Below are positions 22,346 through 32,541 of a DNA stretch of 64,000 nt, in pieces (position 1 is the stretch's first letter; each line of letters starts with the position of its first letter). The position numbers and the translations under genes are program-made. The notes beneath the pieces were generated by a model. The model searched no databases. It was not told the origin of the DNA and saw only the letters and a list, made by a program, of their open reading frames with translations. Origin of the DNA: Acanthococcus lagerstroemiae (Eukaryota; Arthropoda; Insecta; Hemiptera; Eriococcidae); assembly GCA_031841125.1 (NCBI GenBank), contig CM063111.1, positions 37,150,955 through 37,214,954 on the forward strand, read 5' to 3'.

Positions 22346-24572
22346 CATAAAAAACATGAGTTGAGAGTGGCTAAGTCAAGCAGGTGGTAGAGAAGCTTTA
22401 TGTATCACTTTTTGGATACCAGTTATATTCTATTTCTGGCTAAATGGGCCCCAAAAGATTAGCACCACCCATATGATTGTTATATAAGTCAATTATATTT
22501 ATGGTGCGATCATATCGACTTATTTCCCTCGGGGAGTCCGCCCGCAAGTGTAGATTCTAAGAAACAAGGAGGTTAATATTGAATATTTCACAATTAGATT
22601 TCGTATTTCTCAAATACACTGTGAAAATGGAAATCTGAAGCATTGCTTGACACTTCTCAAATTACAAATCCGCGGTCTATATACCTATCAGTATTGGGAG
22701 GAGGGGAGGGGTTACAGGTTGCTAATTTCAAATAACAAAATATCACATTAAAGGACTTGGAAATTTGCACAAATTATCACTTCAGCCTCCAAACTGTTAC
22801 AGTCATTTTGAGGCTCTGATAGGATAAATCGTAAGTGGTATTCAAAGTTACTGATCTAAATATGCCACTTGTCGGTGTTTTTCATATTTTATCTTTTCCT
22901 ACCACACAGAGCCTAGATTGATCGTTTTCACTTGCAGTCTATTATAATCCCTTTAGAGAGCGGATGTACAAATCGCAAAAGAATTGCATCTTGTTAAAGA
23001 AAAGGTGCTCATTTGTCTGAAGGCGATCCAGCTATTTCGAGAAAAATTACATGTGGGCTGCCAATTCACAATCCTACACCCTTGCATCTTGCACGGTTAA
23101 AAAAAAAAAAGAAGTCGCATTTTGTTGTGTCAACAGTATTTATAAATCCAACAGTCTGGTACAAGTCAGTACAAGTTTATATTTACTTCTTGTAATAGAA
23201 AACTTAGGTAAAAATAGACATCTAGGATCTAGGTATGCGTATATTGAGGATATTACAGTGACTTGTTCAGCAGCAATGCAGCAATACAGGCAAAATACTA
23301 TGGAATGACACAAATATGCGCTTACAGAAAACTGCTGCAAGAGGCAAGAGCAGTGAAAAGGTCATTTGTGTTTCTATAGACCCAAAGATATTGGTAATGC
23401 ATGAGCGATTTACTGCACTGATATTAGCAGTGCAACTAAATTTGACTTTCTCCTTGGGTCTGTTGTGTACACTTCCAAAACGCATTCTTCTATCTGAATA
23501 TTTGTATATATAGCAAAGACAGAATCACCGTGTATTTTGTAGATTAAACTTGAGGTTGGAAGTTTATTCTTTTCACAGAAATGGAAATTCAGCGAGAAAA
23601 GAAAACAGAAAACCCGTCATGCATAACAACCCACTCCCAATTATTGCCATCTACCAATCAACACTGCATCGGTTAAAACGAGGCCATTACAATTAATTAA
23701 TTACAAAAAATACACGCACACCGATTAAAACATACAAGTTACAATTTACAAAATAATAACGATTTAACGAATATATATTCGAAAAAATTCGAATTCAGGG
23801 ATTCAAATGAACGAAACTAACGAAACTAATCTACCGAGCAAACCGACCGACCCTCGGCGACCGTCATTCGTCCTCAGTTAACATTCCTTCAATGTTCCGG
23901 CATTATAAAAATACATTGGCCTCACGACTACTTTGTTATTATTCCTTATCAATGTACATTTCGGTCCGGATTGTTTGGGCCATTCTCGATCAAATAGCAC
24001 ACTCTTCTGCTTTATGCATAAGATTGTCTAGAAGAAAGGTACTAAACATTGTGCAGTTACAGTATGATTGATAAGACCGGATGAGACAATACGTATGCTA
24101 TGTCACGAATTTTTTTTGAGTTGGTAACCCTGTTAGATTTAAGTACTTATCATACTTATCATCATCCCTTCTCCCCCGTCACTCCACGACTCCGCCGGTT
24201 CCCATTTGAAGGGTATCTTTATCAAATAATACAGCTTCGCCAATTGTTTTCAAATAATCCTTATTCAAATTATTGGTTATAATTATATAAATTAGAAATT
24301 CAGTCATGTTCATATGGTAACTTTTCTTGAGTGAATACTTCATACTCAGATTAACCAATCTTCAAGATGCCAACCGTCACATTATTGCCATTTACTTGGC
24401 TGTCGCTGGTTCGTTCTTTTTCAACATCGATGGTGAATCACAAAGAGCCATACAGCACTGTTGACCAAATCATCCGGAATAAAGATATTTATAAAATAAG
24501 TATATATCCACATAAAGTCATGTACAAATTGCTATTCAGAAACAAAAAAAAGTGATGTATTGATGTATCTCG
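22346..24572. other. No gene recognised
   Basis: No supported coding region. It should contain the missing 5' part of the copia element if that were intact, but no gag, protease, integrase or LTR signature is visible. The copia copy is therefore 5'-truncated or rearranged. Confidence 0.45.
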
Positions 24573-25558
24573 ATGTGTCACCGTTTTAGCAATCCCTTCT
24601 TCATTCACAACTACCTCGGAGCGCCTAGTATTGACATTAAAACGGCTGTGGACGTAGTAGCTCCACGCCGTATAGCTGATACGAAGCGAGTGACAGTACT
24701 GAAGAAACTTTTCATGAGATATATTCTAGAAATATTGTCGACGAGTGATATAGGATCAGACCTGGCCGGACATGACGTCCAGATCAGTCGAGTTATTGGT
24801 CTACAAATTGAACAGATTACATCATCAATCTTGCTACATCAGGCAGATTTTATTGACGAACTACTAACTGAATATGAGTATGATGAGAATTTTTACCCCA
24901 ATACACCTATGAAGGAATTTAAACATCAGAGTATTGAACCCAATGAAAAGTACACTACGTACCCGTATAGAAAAATGATAGGATCCCTCCTCTATCTCAG
25001 CAACACCACCCGTTTAGATATAGCGTTTGCTGTAGGGTTTTTGGCTCGGAGCCAAATCAACCCCCAGCCCATACATCATAAAATGATCGCTCATCTCCTG
25101 TCGTACCTAGCGTGTCACAGGAAAATAGGTTTAGTCTACAAACGAGGGAATGAACCCCATTTGAAAATTGAACTATTTGCTGATGCTGATTACGCAACAG
25201 ACAAAACCAGATGTTCAACTACTGGTTTTCTCGTGCGTTTTCATGGCTCAGTAATCTTTTGGGCCTCACGCCGCCAACCAACAATTGCAGAAAGCTCTGC
25301 AGAGGCCGAATTACACTCCTTAACAGAAGGAGCTCATGAAGCGCTCTTCATAATTCGTTTACAGGAAGAGCTTCTTCAAATAGTTGATCTTCCTTTCATA
25401 GGCTATGAGGATAACAAAGCGACCTATCAAAATTGTGTTGCAAATATCTCAGCTAGTCGCCTCAAACATTTAGAAACTAAATTTTTCAAAATTCAAGAGT
25501 ATGTAGAGAAAAATATTATGGATTTGAAGTTAGTAGGAACGTTACAACAGTTGGCAGA
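24573..25558 (+). pseudogene. Ty1/copia reverse transcriptase-RNase H, left part
   Basis: The frame carries late copia pol blocks: LLHQADFIDELLTEYEYDE, YPYRKMIGSLLYLSNTTRLD (the usual YRxxIGSLxYL), GFLARSQINP, LFADADYATDKTRCSTTGF and SSAEAELHSLTEGAHEALF (RNase H). The catalytic YVDD region is missing or degenerate. The true copia frame stops at 25558, where a Polinton is inserted after LQQLA; the ORF runs on into the Polinton's terminal repeat until 25610. The remaining copia codons resume at 42503. Confidence 0.88.
25553..25558. repeat. Polinton target-site duplication, left (GGCAGA)
   Basis: GGCAGA immediately precedes the terminal AG and is repeated at 42503-42508 after the right end. Six bases is the hallmark Polinton/Maverick duplication. 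Confidence 0.92.
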
Positions 25559-25885
25559 AGTAGTATGTAATATACCTGATCCTGGATCACATTTTTTTTT
25601 TACGCATTAATCAACCGAAACTTTATCAATTTTTACGCTTATAGTTTTCTCAATATGATTTTCAGCAGTATTCTACCAAATTACGAGTCTCATAAAACTT
25701 TTATAAACTAATAATAAAATCCAACATCCCGCTAGAAAAGCTTGTCAAGCTCGCAGAACTGCTCGTTGCGCGCATAAGACTATAATGAGTGCGAGAGAGA
25801 AAAAACTAATGAGTGCGAGAGAATGATGTGAAATAAAATACCATTTTTTATGTTATCAAATAATTAATTTCCTGGATCACATTTT
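25559..25885 (+). repeat. Polinton left terminal inverted repeat
   Basis: 327 bp, matching 42176-42502 in inverse orientation with about three substitutions that I can see. The phrase CCTGGATCACATTT occurs twice in each repeat, near the outer and inner ends. A GC-richer core (CCCGCTAG through CGCGCATAAG) contrasts with the AT-rich rest. No coding frame is supported here. Confidence 0.93.
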
Positions 25886-25923
25886 ATCATTTGTAAGGTA
25901 GGTACCTAGTAAAATTCACAATC

Positions 25924-26601
25924 TTATATTTTAGTCTTTTTTAATGTTTTCATCCAATTTTTAGTAACCCTAACAACAGTATAAAATTCGTTTTTAGGAC
26001 TAACACATCTATATAGATTTTGATCACTATAAGTTAAATTATTAATAATGAGAATATTTCTCTGATAACTTATTTTTCCAAGAGGATCATCAATTAATTC
26101 ATTTTTAAAATTATACCAATTCCTATTAAATTGAAACTTATATTCATTAAAAATACACGGTATGTATACATCATTCTCAACAGTTTCCATTATAAGCTTT
26201 ATCCAATATTTTGACTCATATTTTGGTATGGCCATTTTTGGTAAATTCTTAAAATCATCCTCTTTTAAGATAAATTCATTAGTATAATAATTCTCAGTTG
26301 TGTGTATGACACATTTATAAGTACCGATATTACTCGGATGAAATCCACTAATATTTACAAATGTAGAAATTTCAATTCTTTTCTTTGACTCTGAATGTAA
26401 ATATTCTAAATTATCAACTGATAGTATTTGCCCCTCCTTGTACCATTCTATTGATCTAGCAAATTCTTTATTAGCAAATGTAAAATTACAAAACAAATTA
26501 ATATTATCACTATTGATATTCTTCCACTTTTCTATAAAAATTTCATTTTCTTGTTTAGAATTATGAATACATAAAAACAGGATGAGTATTAGCCACATCA
26601 T
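25924..26601 (-). CDS. Secreted two-immunoglobulin-domain protein of the Polinton
   Basis: This 225-residue protein has a hydrophobic N-terminal signal peptide (about residues 1-16). The first Ig domain has Cys38, Trp53 and Cys97 in GTYKC; the second has Cys149, Trp162 and Cys199 in LYRC. Both have the spacing of V/I-set folds. Possible N-glycosylation sites lie at Asn39, Asn83 and Asn188. No C-terminal membrane anchor is visible, so secretion is predicted. The gene lies between the left inverted repeat and the capsid gene. Its start is preceded by the same T-tract/TAATAAATG motif as the core viral genes, with the capsid stop codon inside that motif, so it is an integral Polinton gene. Possible roles are modulation of host signalling or adhesion, or virion attachment; none is shown. 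Ig proteins are not part of the standard Polinton set that I know. Confidence 0.8.
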   Translation of the reverse strand: MMWLILILFLCIHNSKQENEIFIEKWKNINSDNINLFCNFTFANKEFARSIEWYKEGQILSVDNLEYLHSESKKRIEISTFVNISGFHPSNIGTYKCVIHTTENYYTNEFILKEDDFKNLPKMAIPKYESKYWIKLIMETVENDVYIPCIFNEYKFQFNRNWYNFKNELIDDPLGKISYQRNILIINNLTYSDQNLYRCVSPKNEFYTVVRVTKNWMKTLKKTKI

Positions 26602-26620
26602 TTATTAGAAAAAAATTTAA
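26602..26620 (-). promoter_or_regulatory. T-tract/TAAATG start motif (Ig gene)
   Basis: On the coding strand it reads TTAAATTTTTTTCTAATAA directly before ATG. It overlaps the stop codon of the major capsid gene. Confidence 0.55.
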
Positions 26621-26750
26621 TGAACTATTGTATTTTTCAATGGATTATATACTGCCTGATCTGAGGTAATTACTAAACAATTAATCACCGATTCATTAGT
26701 AAATGAGTCCCACCATTGAAAATTAATTTTAATATTTATTGTTGAGCCCT
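26617..26750 (-). pseudogene. Polinton major capsid protein, C-terminal fragment
   Basis: Encodes the last ~43 residues of the major capsid protein, ending in the family's typical VYNPL-type tail and a TAA. It is separated from the rest of the gene (30381-31451) by element A. Removing one copy of the CT duplication would make the frame continuous, so the break is due to the insertion alone. Confidence 0.8.
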
Positions 26751-27228
26751 CCCGTTGAACATTTTTACATCGGTAAAACAGCGGTACGCGTGAGCGAGTG
26801 CCCACGAACTAATACAAAAGCAAATGATCTATAAATACAGTAAGAATTTTATAGGTGTAATGGAACTCATAGAGGTAAGATGTTGGTATCATCTCCGAAA
26901 TACCTTCATCATCATAAGAGAGTGCAAAAACTGAAGTGCCAACGAAATACCGACAAGCTGCGTCGGTTAACTGGTTTTATTACACCCATTATACCGACAT
27001 GTCGTGTAATAAGATTTTCACCTACTTTACCAACATTTTACGGATCAGAACATGAGGGTTTTGTCGGGATCGCCAACTTATCACCGATTCCTTTAGTCCT
27101 CGCGTGTAACCGTTTTCTGTGCGCATTCAAATTTGTGTTTTTCAGTTATTTGTTGATTCTGTTCCATCACTGTTGTTGATTGCTGCTGTGTTGTATTATT
27201 GTGAATTTTTCTAAGTGATACAAATTCA

Positions 27229-27363
27229 ATGAAAATGGATGGTACCAGTACTGATGCAGCATCAAGCAGCAGGAAACGCCAATATTATTTACCCGGCAGA
27301 GGTTGTGTTTCGAAAGGCACCTATTATCGCCATCGGAACACTGGATTTTCAAATATGCCTGAG
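27229..27363 (+). CDS. Candidate first exon of the element A protein
   Basis: Starts ATG and is open for 45 codons to a consensus donor GAG|GTAGGT in phase 0. The core QYYLPGRGCVSKGTYYRHRN aligns with element B's exon (KYWLLGHGDVSCSFYYQQMR), sharing Y/W-L-G-x-G-x-V-S and a YY pair followed by RN. I do not recognise the family. It may be the N-terminus of a transposase or an accessory DNA-binding protein. No downstream exon could be placed with confidence. Confidence 0.5.
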
Positions 27364-27719
27364 GTAGGTAATGAATTCACATATAGTTTTCCAAATACAT
27401 AATGACACCTTGATATAATTCATACCTTTATTCATGTATAATAGGTAACGTCTATAGGCTAACAATATAAGTTTACACTTATCGAGAAGAACTCTGTTTT
27501 TAGCACATAATTTCATTCTGAGCAGCAAACGTATTCTGGGTCTCAGTTTGAAAGGGTACTGGGATCCTCTCAGTATATTCAGGAGTTATAAACGAAAAAG
27601 AACGTCCGACTTCCGGACTTCTTGTGCCCCTCGTAACTTTTATATTCCACATACCTAGTATAGTACTATTTTGTGTCCCAGTCCCAGTTCGTGTTTGGGG
27701 AAATAATAGATGTTCTGAA

Positions 27720-28530
27720 AAATAAATGAAGTGTTAATCCCTGAAGAGGAGAATTCGGTCCTATATAGTTTAAGGGGGGGGGGGGAAGTAGTAGACTTTT
27801 AAAAAGGAAGTGATTCGGTGAATCTTCTGCGAGGAAAAGTGTTATGTTTAGACCCTCTTAAAAGAGAAATGAAGTCGTAAACCCACGAGGTGAGAATTAA
27901 GTCATATACTATAACCTGAGAGAAAAATGAAGTTGTAAGCTTCCAAATTCTCTGAAAAGAAATCAAGAGTAGTAGAACTTTTGGAAGAAAAATAGTGGTA
28001 AAGCTATTTGAGAGAAACGGAGTCGTAAATCTGTCCAGAAAAAATGAAGGGGGTAGACCTTCTGACAGGTAAAAGTGGATATTTTGAGACGAATATGCGC
28101 TAGTAGAGCTTTTGAGAATGGAAGAAGGGGGTAAACCTATTGGGGAGGAATTAAGTCGATACCTGCTGAGAAAAACAAAGCGGGGAACCATACTGGGACA
28201 ACTCATAGATCTTTTGAAAATGAAATGAAATGGCAGATCTTCTAGGAGAGAAAATCAAACTACCAGGTGTCTTGAGAGAAACGAAATGGTAGATCTTCTG
28301 AGAATGGAAAGAAACTGAAAATCTTCTGGAAAAGGAATGTAGTGTTGGACCTACACAGCAGAATTTCTGAAGAATGATGTGGCAAACTTTTTGGCGGAGA
28401 ATTGGTGCGAGGGAATGTCTGTGAAATAAATTGTAGAACTTCTGATAAAGAAATGAAGTGATGAACTTTCGAAAATAGGAAGAAATGATGGGTCTTATGA
28501 GTCAAAAGTGAAGTGAGAAGTTCTGAGGGA
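27720..28530 (+). repeat. Diverged GA-rich minisatellite, unit about 30 bp
   Basis: Variants of GGTAGATCTTCTGAGAGAAA recur at roughly 30-bp intervals, clearest at 28230-28330. Open frames on the minus strand here (27799-28206, 28260-28505) are products of this repeat and have no domain. Confidence 0.6.
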
Positions 28531-28883
28531 GAAAAAAGATAGTGAGTGGGAGGACCATGATGAGGTGGCCGGGCGGGGTAATGTAGGAGGTCGTGATAGG
28601 GAGAGAGCTGTGGTTGCAGAGGCCACCTTGGCGTGTGAAGGCAGTCATGGTGGTGGAGGGAGTTCTGATGGGCAGCATTGATGAGGCTAGGGCAGGGGTT
28701 TGGTTAGGTAGAAGAGGTCAAGAAGGTATTAGCAAGCCTCTATTGAGGAACAAAGAGGACTGACACAAAGACTGAGTAATAGGTGGAGTGGCGGGGTGCG
28801 TAGCGCCGAGTTAGGCCGGCACAAGCGAAGTGAATGAGGGCGGTGGTTAGGCCACGAAGCTGCTAGGGGGAGAAGCCCCCTAG
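28530..28883 (+). mobile_element. G-rich repeat region ending in a Helitron-like 3' terminus
   Basis: A G-rich region with GGTGGAGGG/CATGATGAGG-like words ends in CTAGGGGGAGAAGCCCCCTAG followed by T. The final hairpin plus CTAG resembles the terminus at 10837. No 5' end was found, so the extent is uncertain. Confidence 0.45.
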
Positions 28884-29131
28884 TATTTATAAAAAAGGCT
28901 TGAAGATAACCTCTATATAATTGAATGTAGGATTTTCATACCAATTTTATGAACAAGGAGACAGGAGTGTTGAGGAAGTAACTATAGGCTTGAGCCAGAT
29001 CCCTGGCGGATTGTGTTTAATTCTTCTTGCTATTGTTGCTTAGTTTTGAATATCAGAGTAGGTGCATTAATTTTAATTGGGCAAGTGTATTTCGGTGATA
29101 GAAGAAATCACAAAAATAATATGGAGACCAG

Positions 29132-29300
29132 CGGCGGCCCGAGCTGAGAACGCCGATGGCTAAACTACTTTCGGTACTTTGTCAATGCTATTTGACCTTC
29201 TTCAAATAAATTTTTGAGTTGTACGCGCTTTTTCCGAGGCTCTGTGCTCATAACAGAGTGGCTTGAGCCACAGAAACACACCCTTGGGCCGCCACTTATT
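29132..29300. mobile_element. MITE with 8-bp target duplication in element A
   Basis: Flanked by GAGACCAG on both sides (29124-29131 and 29301-29308). The ends carry GGCGGCCC and GGGCCGCC. The 8-bp duplication points to the hAT superfamily. Confidence 0.65.
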
Positions 29301-30380
29301 GAGACCAGTGTTGGAAAGTGAACTACGAGATGTAAATAAGTAGATCAGATGTAGGTGTCAAAATAGGGTATAGCAAAGAGATGCCATAAGTGGTGGAAAT
29401 AATTTCAGACGATTTTTTTATGCGCCACTGAGGTTTTACTATAGTGAAATTCCAAAACCTGTTCGTCCTCACACTTCCATAATTCGATTTCACTACAAGA
29501 TCCCCGCGAATGAAAATAAACGGGAATAGAAGAAGAAAACGACGTACATAATTTTATACAAATCTCATTTTTGAATGAAACCGAGACTAATGTGTATTTA
29601 TCTGAACTGACTTCTTCGCAGAGTTTTCATCGTCCATTTTGGAAAGCCACAGAGACGCACTTCACACCATTCACGAGTGGGTGAAGAATACCCACGGAAC
29701 ACGCGTGAGGTACCATAGTAAAAGCAGTAAGAAATCCAGCCTCCCCCCCCCCAAAAAAAAAACCAACTCAAAAGAAAGTTTCAAGAAATCCAGAACTGTC
29801 ATCAGCAGTACGACAAATGTCAACTGTTCAGGAACAGGAACCGGGGACATCGGGGACATGGAGACCAGCAGAAAATACAGCTGCAGGGGCTCGAAGAACG
29901 CTAAATTACGACCAGTATTAAGTATAGTTATTATAACTAAATATATACACACTAATTAATCGTAACATTCATTTCTCATATCTGCATTAGATATCAGTAT
30001 ATTGTATGCGCATACCTATGCGTAGTATGTATGTGGAATCTGAGTGAAAAGTGAGTAAAATGTTGGTAAAATGTCGGTGTAATGTTAGCAACCGCACACT
30101 TGTAAAATATCGGTGAAATGTTGGTAAAGACGTATGGGTAAAACAGCGGCAAAATATCAGTGACCCATCTACAACACCGACATTATTGTGGGCACTACAT
30201 CTGAATCACCGACTTACTACTCCGTGGTATATCGGTAACATCTGCGTATGAGCGGTTCCAAAACGTGCGCACCGCCGAATTTGAACATTGTTTTTATTTG
30301 TGTAATCACCAGAATACCTACGAGAAACGTTGGCGGTGCCAACGTTTTTTAGGCCTTTTGTCGGTGAAATGTTCTACGGG

Positions 30381-31451
30381 CTTTATTACTTCTGATTGTT
30401 TAGAACAATCGATAACAATAATGGGATATTTATTTATAAAATCATTATAATCAATCAATGGCACACCCTCTTTACCATAGTATGAATATTTGAAATTTTT
30501 AAACATTTGATAAAGTTGAGTACATTTATTTTCAGCAAGTGAAATATTTAGTCTATTATTGGGGTAATAAATATTGTTATTTAGATGAACTTGTACATTT
30601 TCAAGATTACAAAGATCAAATTGACCATTATCAGCAGTGATTTTATCATTTCTACCTTTCTGAAAACCAATAAGAACATATCTTGGTTTATAATACGAAG
30701 TGGGTATATCCCAAGTAAATGTTTTACCAATAACAGATGATTTTTCAATATACATCCAATGTCTATAATACATTTCATAATCAGCAGAGTTTGATATTTC
30801 ATTATTAATTTTTGCTTCATAAGCGAGAGAAAATTTATACTGAGGCATTCGCCAAATGATGTCCAACAAATTTATACTAGCTGTATAGCTGTTGGCTGTG
30901 CCCTCATCAACCAACAGTGCATTATTATAACCAATATTTGTTCTAATCAATTTCAATTCCTGATGAATACGATATATATAACTTTTGTAATCCTCACAAA
31001 ATCCTAAAATTATTTTCAGTGGTATTGAAATAGAAAAATATCCATCCTTATTAATTATATTAGAATTTGATTTTATTTTCCAAGATGCATCATGATAAGC
31101 CAAATCATCATTGAAGGAGACTATTCCTTTCATCGCTACTGCAATACTAGGATTATCTATAGAATCAATTTCATTTCCACCAATATAATAACTAACTCTA
31201 CTAAACATATACAATATTCCATTGTTAATAAAATTTACTTTTCTTGTATCTATAGTACTCGAAAGTGTACCATCAGCAATTTTCCTCAATGTCACTCTCC
31301 CATTAATAATTAAATGACTTCTATGGGGGCAAGTCTTAATGTCCTCATTATACAAAGTAATTGGAATTGTACCACCCAGCCGATTTATATCAACAGAGAT
31401 TGGGGGTCTATAATCTATGTAATCTTCACTGACAATAATATTTTGTTCCAT
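30381..31451 (-). pseudogene. Polinton major capsid protein (double jelly roll), N-terminal ~357 residues
   Basis: Matches the insect Polinton double-jelly-roll capsid family in its overall pattern: an N-terminal strand-rich region, a central tryptophan-containing strand before a YYKPRYVLIGFQ-type segment, and a late YPIIVIDCSKQ block just before the C-terminal strand. The product would assemble the icosahedral shell. Authentic sequence stops at 30381, where element A begins; the apparent ORF end at 30318 lies in element A. The C-terminal strand is at 26617-26748, giving about 400 residues in the uninterrupted gene. As it stands the gene is broken, so this copy cannot make normal capsids. Confidence 0.78.
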
Positions 31452-31480
31452 TTCTATTTATATAAAAAAAAAATTAAAAA
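31452..31480 (-). promoter_or_regulatory. T-tract start motif (major capsid gene)
   Basis: On the coding strand a run AATTTTTTTTTTATATAAAT lies a few bases before ATG. It is a variant of the shared motif, with TATAAAT upstream of the start codon instead of fused to it. Confidence 0.45.
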
Positions 31481-32175
31481 GATTTAATATATAGTTCTAG
31501 GGTAATAGTTTCGCCTTCAAAATTTATTAATCGATTATCTTGATCAACAATTTCAACAAAAATTTCTCTAATCTCATATGTATTTAATGTGTAATATCGT
31601 TGCTGTGTCGGCATTTGTACAATTTTTTCTCCAGTAGGAGTATTTAAGGGAAATGAATAAACAACATTTCCTCTTGATTTTCCATTTTCATAATTCGAAT
31701 CAACAAGATTACATTTAATACGGACCGCATTTACTGGAAAGATATCAACCATTATATCTGAATAAGCAGTTGTATCTTTTTCTATAATTTGTTTACTAAA
31801 TCCAAGAATACGTCCTAAAGAGTTTGGTGCTGTAAAATCTATTTTCATTTTTTGACACATCATTTTAATTTTATAAGTATTAGATTGTTCAACTCCAATC
31901 AACCCAGCTTCTTGAGCTTTTTCATTAATTCTAATTTGTTTTAAAATTTCAGCTACTTCATATGTACCAGGAGATATACTAACTTTGTGATGAACACCTA
32001 AATCATCTATAAGATCAAACCAATTATTGCTTTTTGTTACATTGTTTATTGAATTATATGCAACAAAACTAGTTAAACATATTTGCCAATCTTTATTTTT
32101 ATCCAATTTTATGGGTTCATCAAAACGATAAAATAAAGTAGAAGATTTATCTGACAATTCAATACTAAAACCCAT
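31474..32175 (-). CDS. Polinton minor capsid (penton-like) protein
   Basis: This 233-residue protein has features of the single-jelly-roll minor capsid family of arthropod Polintons: an N-terminal LTSFVAYNSINNV segment, a central DFTAPNSLGRILGFSK block (the conserved PNSxGxLLGF), a VDIFPVNAVRIKCNL strand and a C-terminal IFVEIVDQDNRLINFEGE strand. It would form the capsid vertices. It is preceded by AAATTTTTTTATTAATAAATG and followed after 22 bases by the major capsid gene. Confidence 0.78.
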   Translation of the reverse strand: MGFSIELSDKSSTLFYRFDEPIKLDKNKDWQICLTSFVAYNSINNVTKSNNWFDLIDDLGVHHKVSISPGTYEVAEILKQIRINEKAQEAGLIGVEQSNTYKIKMMCQKMKIDFTAPNSLGRILGFSKQIIEKDTTAYSDIMVDIFPVNAVRIKCNLVDSNYENGKSRGNVVYSFPLNTPTGEKIVQMPTQQRYYTLNTYEIREIFVEIVDQDNRLINFEGETITLELYIKSF

Positions 32176-32193
32176 TTATTAATAAAAAAATTT
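32176..32193 (-). promoter_or_regulatory. T-tract/TAAATG start motif (minor capsid gene)
   Basis: Coding-strand AAATTTTTTTATTAATAA directly precedes ATG. The protease stop codon lies within it. Confidence 0.55.
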
Positions 32194-32541
32194 GTTTAAA
32201 AATTTCAAACAAAGATGACCACATATAACTTCATTAAAATTTTGATTTTTATCAACATTATAATATACTTGATTTTCCATAGAAAAATATCTCATTAATT
32301 CACTAGGAGGTTTGACACCAAATGAATCAAAATAATTAATTACTTTATCTTTTTTGAAAAAACAAACCCAATGAGTTCCTTGTCCATCAGAATCATCTAA
32401 ATTAATAATCATACTTTCATTTTTTCTCATTTTACTTGGAAGTTGATCATTCATAAATACTCCTCTAAAGTATGGTATACATAATTTTTTTGCATAATTC
32501 TTCAACTCCATATCTGATAAAGGTTTGATAGGAATTTTCAA
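32179..32541 (-). CDS. Adenain-like maturation cysteine protease
   Basis: This 120-residue frame has the catalytic set of the adenovirus/Ulp1-type protease family: His57 (GTHWVCF), Asp72 (YFDSFG), Gln100 and Cys107 (CGHLCL). The conserved lead-in YFRGVFMNDQLP is present. It would cleave capsid precursors during maturation. Its start is odd: no ATG precedes the conserved region, only TTG at 32541 and an internal ATG at residue 11. The upstream gene ends in the same place, with an A11 run in phase for -1 slippage, so the protease may be made by frameshifting, from TTG, or after an indel in the A run. Confidence 0.85.
   Translation of the reverse strand: MKIPIKPLSDMELKNYAKKLCIPYFRGVFMNDQLPSKMRKNESMIINLDDSDGQGTHWVCFFKKDKVINYFDSFGVKPPSELMRYFSMENQVYYNVDKNQNFNEVICGHLCLKFLNKFFY

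Larger units (their letters stand above)
26751..30380. mobile_element. Element A: unclassified DNA transposon in the Polinton capsid gene
   Basis: 3630 bp, left end CCCGTTGAACATTTTTA, right end TGAAATGTTCTACGGG, flanked by CT on both sides. Its termini match those of element B at 48323-52474. Subterminal regions hold many copies of GTCGGTGAAATGTTGGTAAA-like words in both orientations (26770-27090 and 30040-30380). A first exon homologous to that of element B lies at 27229-27363. Inside are a diverged GA-rich minisatellite, a Helitron-like end and an 8-bp-TSD MITE, which may have destroyed the rest of the gene. It is inserted in the capsid coding frame. Confidence 0.85.

Noticed and set aside
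25559..25610. Last 17 codons of the copia ORF
   Set aside because: They read into the Polinton inverted repeat; true copia codons resume at 42503.
27799..28505. Two minus-strand ORFs rich in Ser, Phe and Leu
   Set aside because: They are reading frames across a ~30-bp GA-rich minisatellite.
27720..28530. A CRISPR array
   Set aside because: Units are diverged and not separated by unique spacers; the sequence context is eukaryotic transposon DNA.
30318..30380. C-terminal 20 residues of the capsid ORF as real protein
   Set aside because: They are encoded by the right end of element A, not by the capsid gene.
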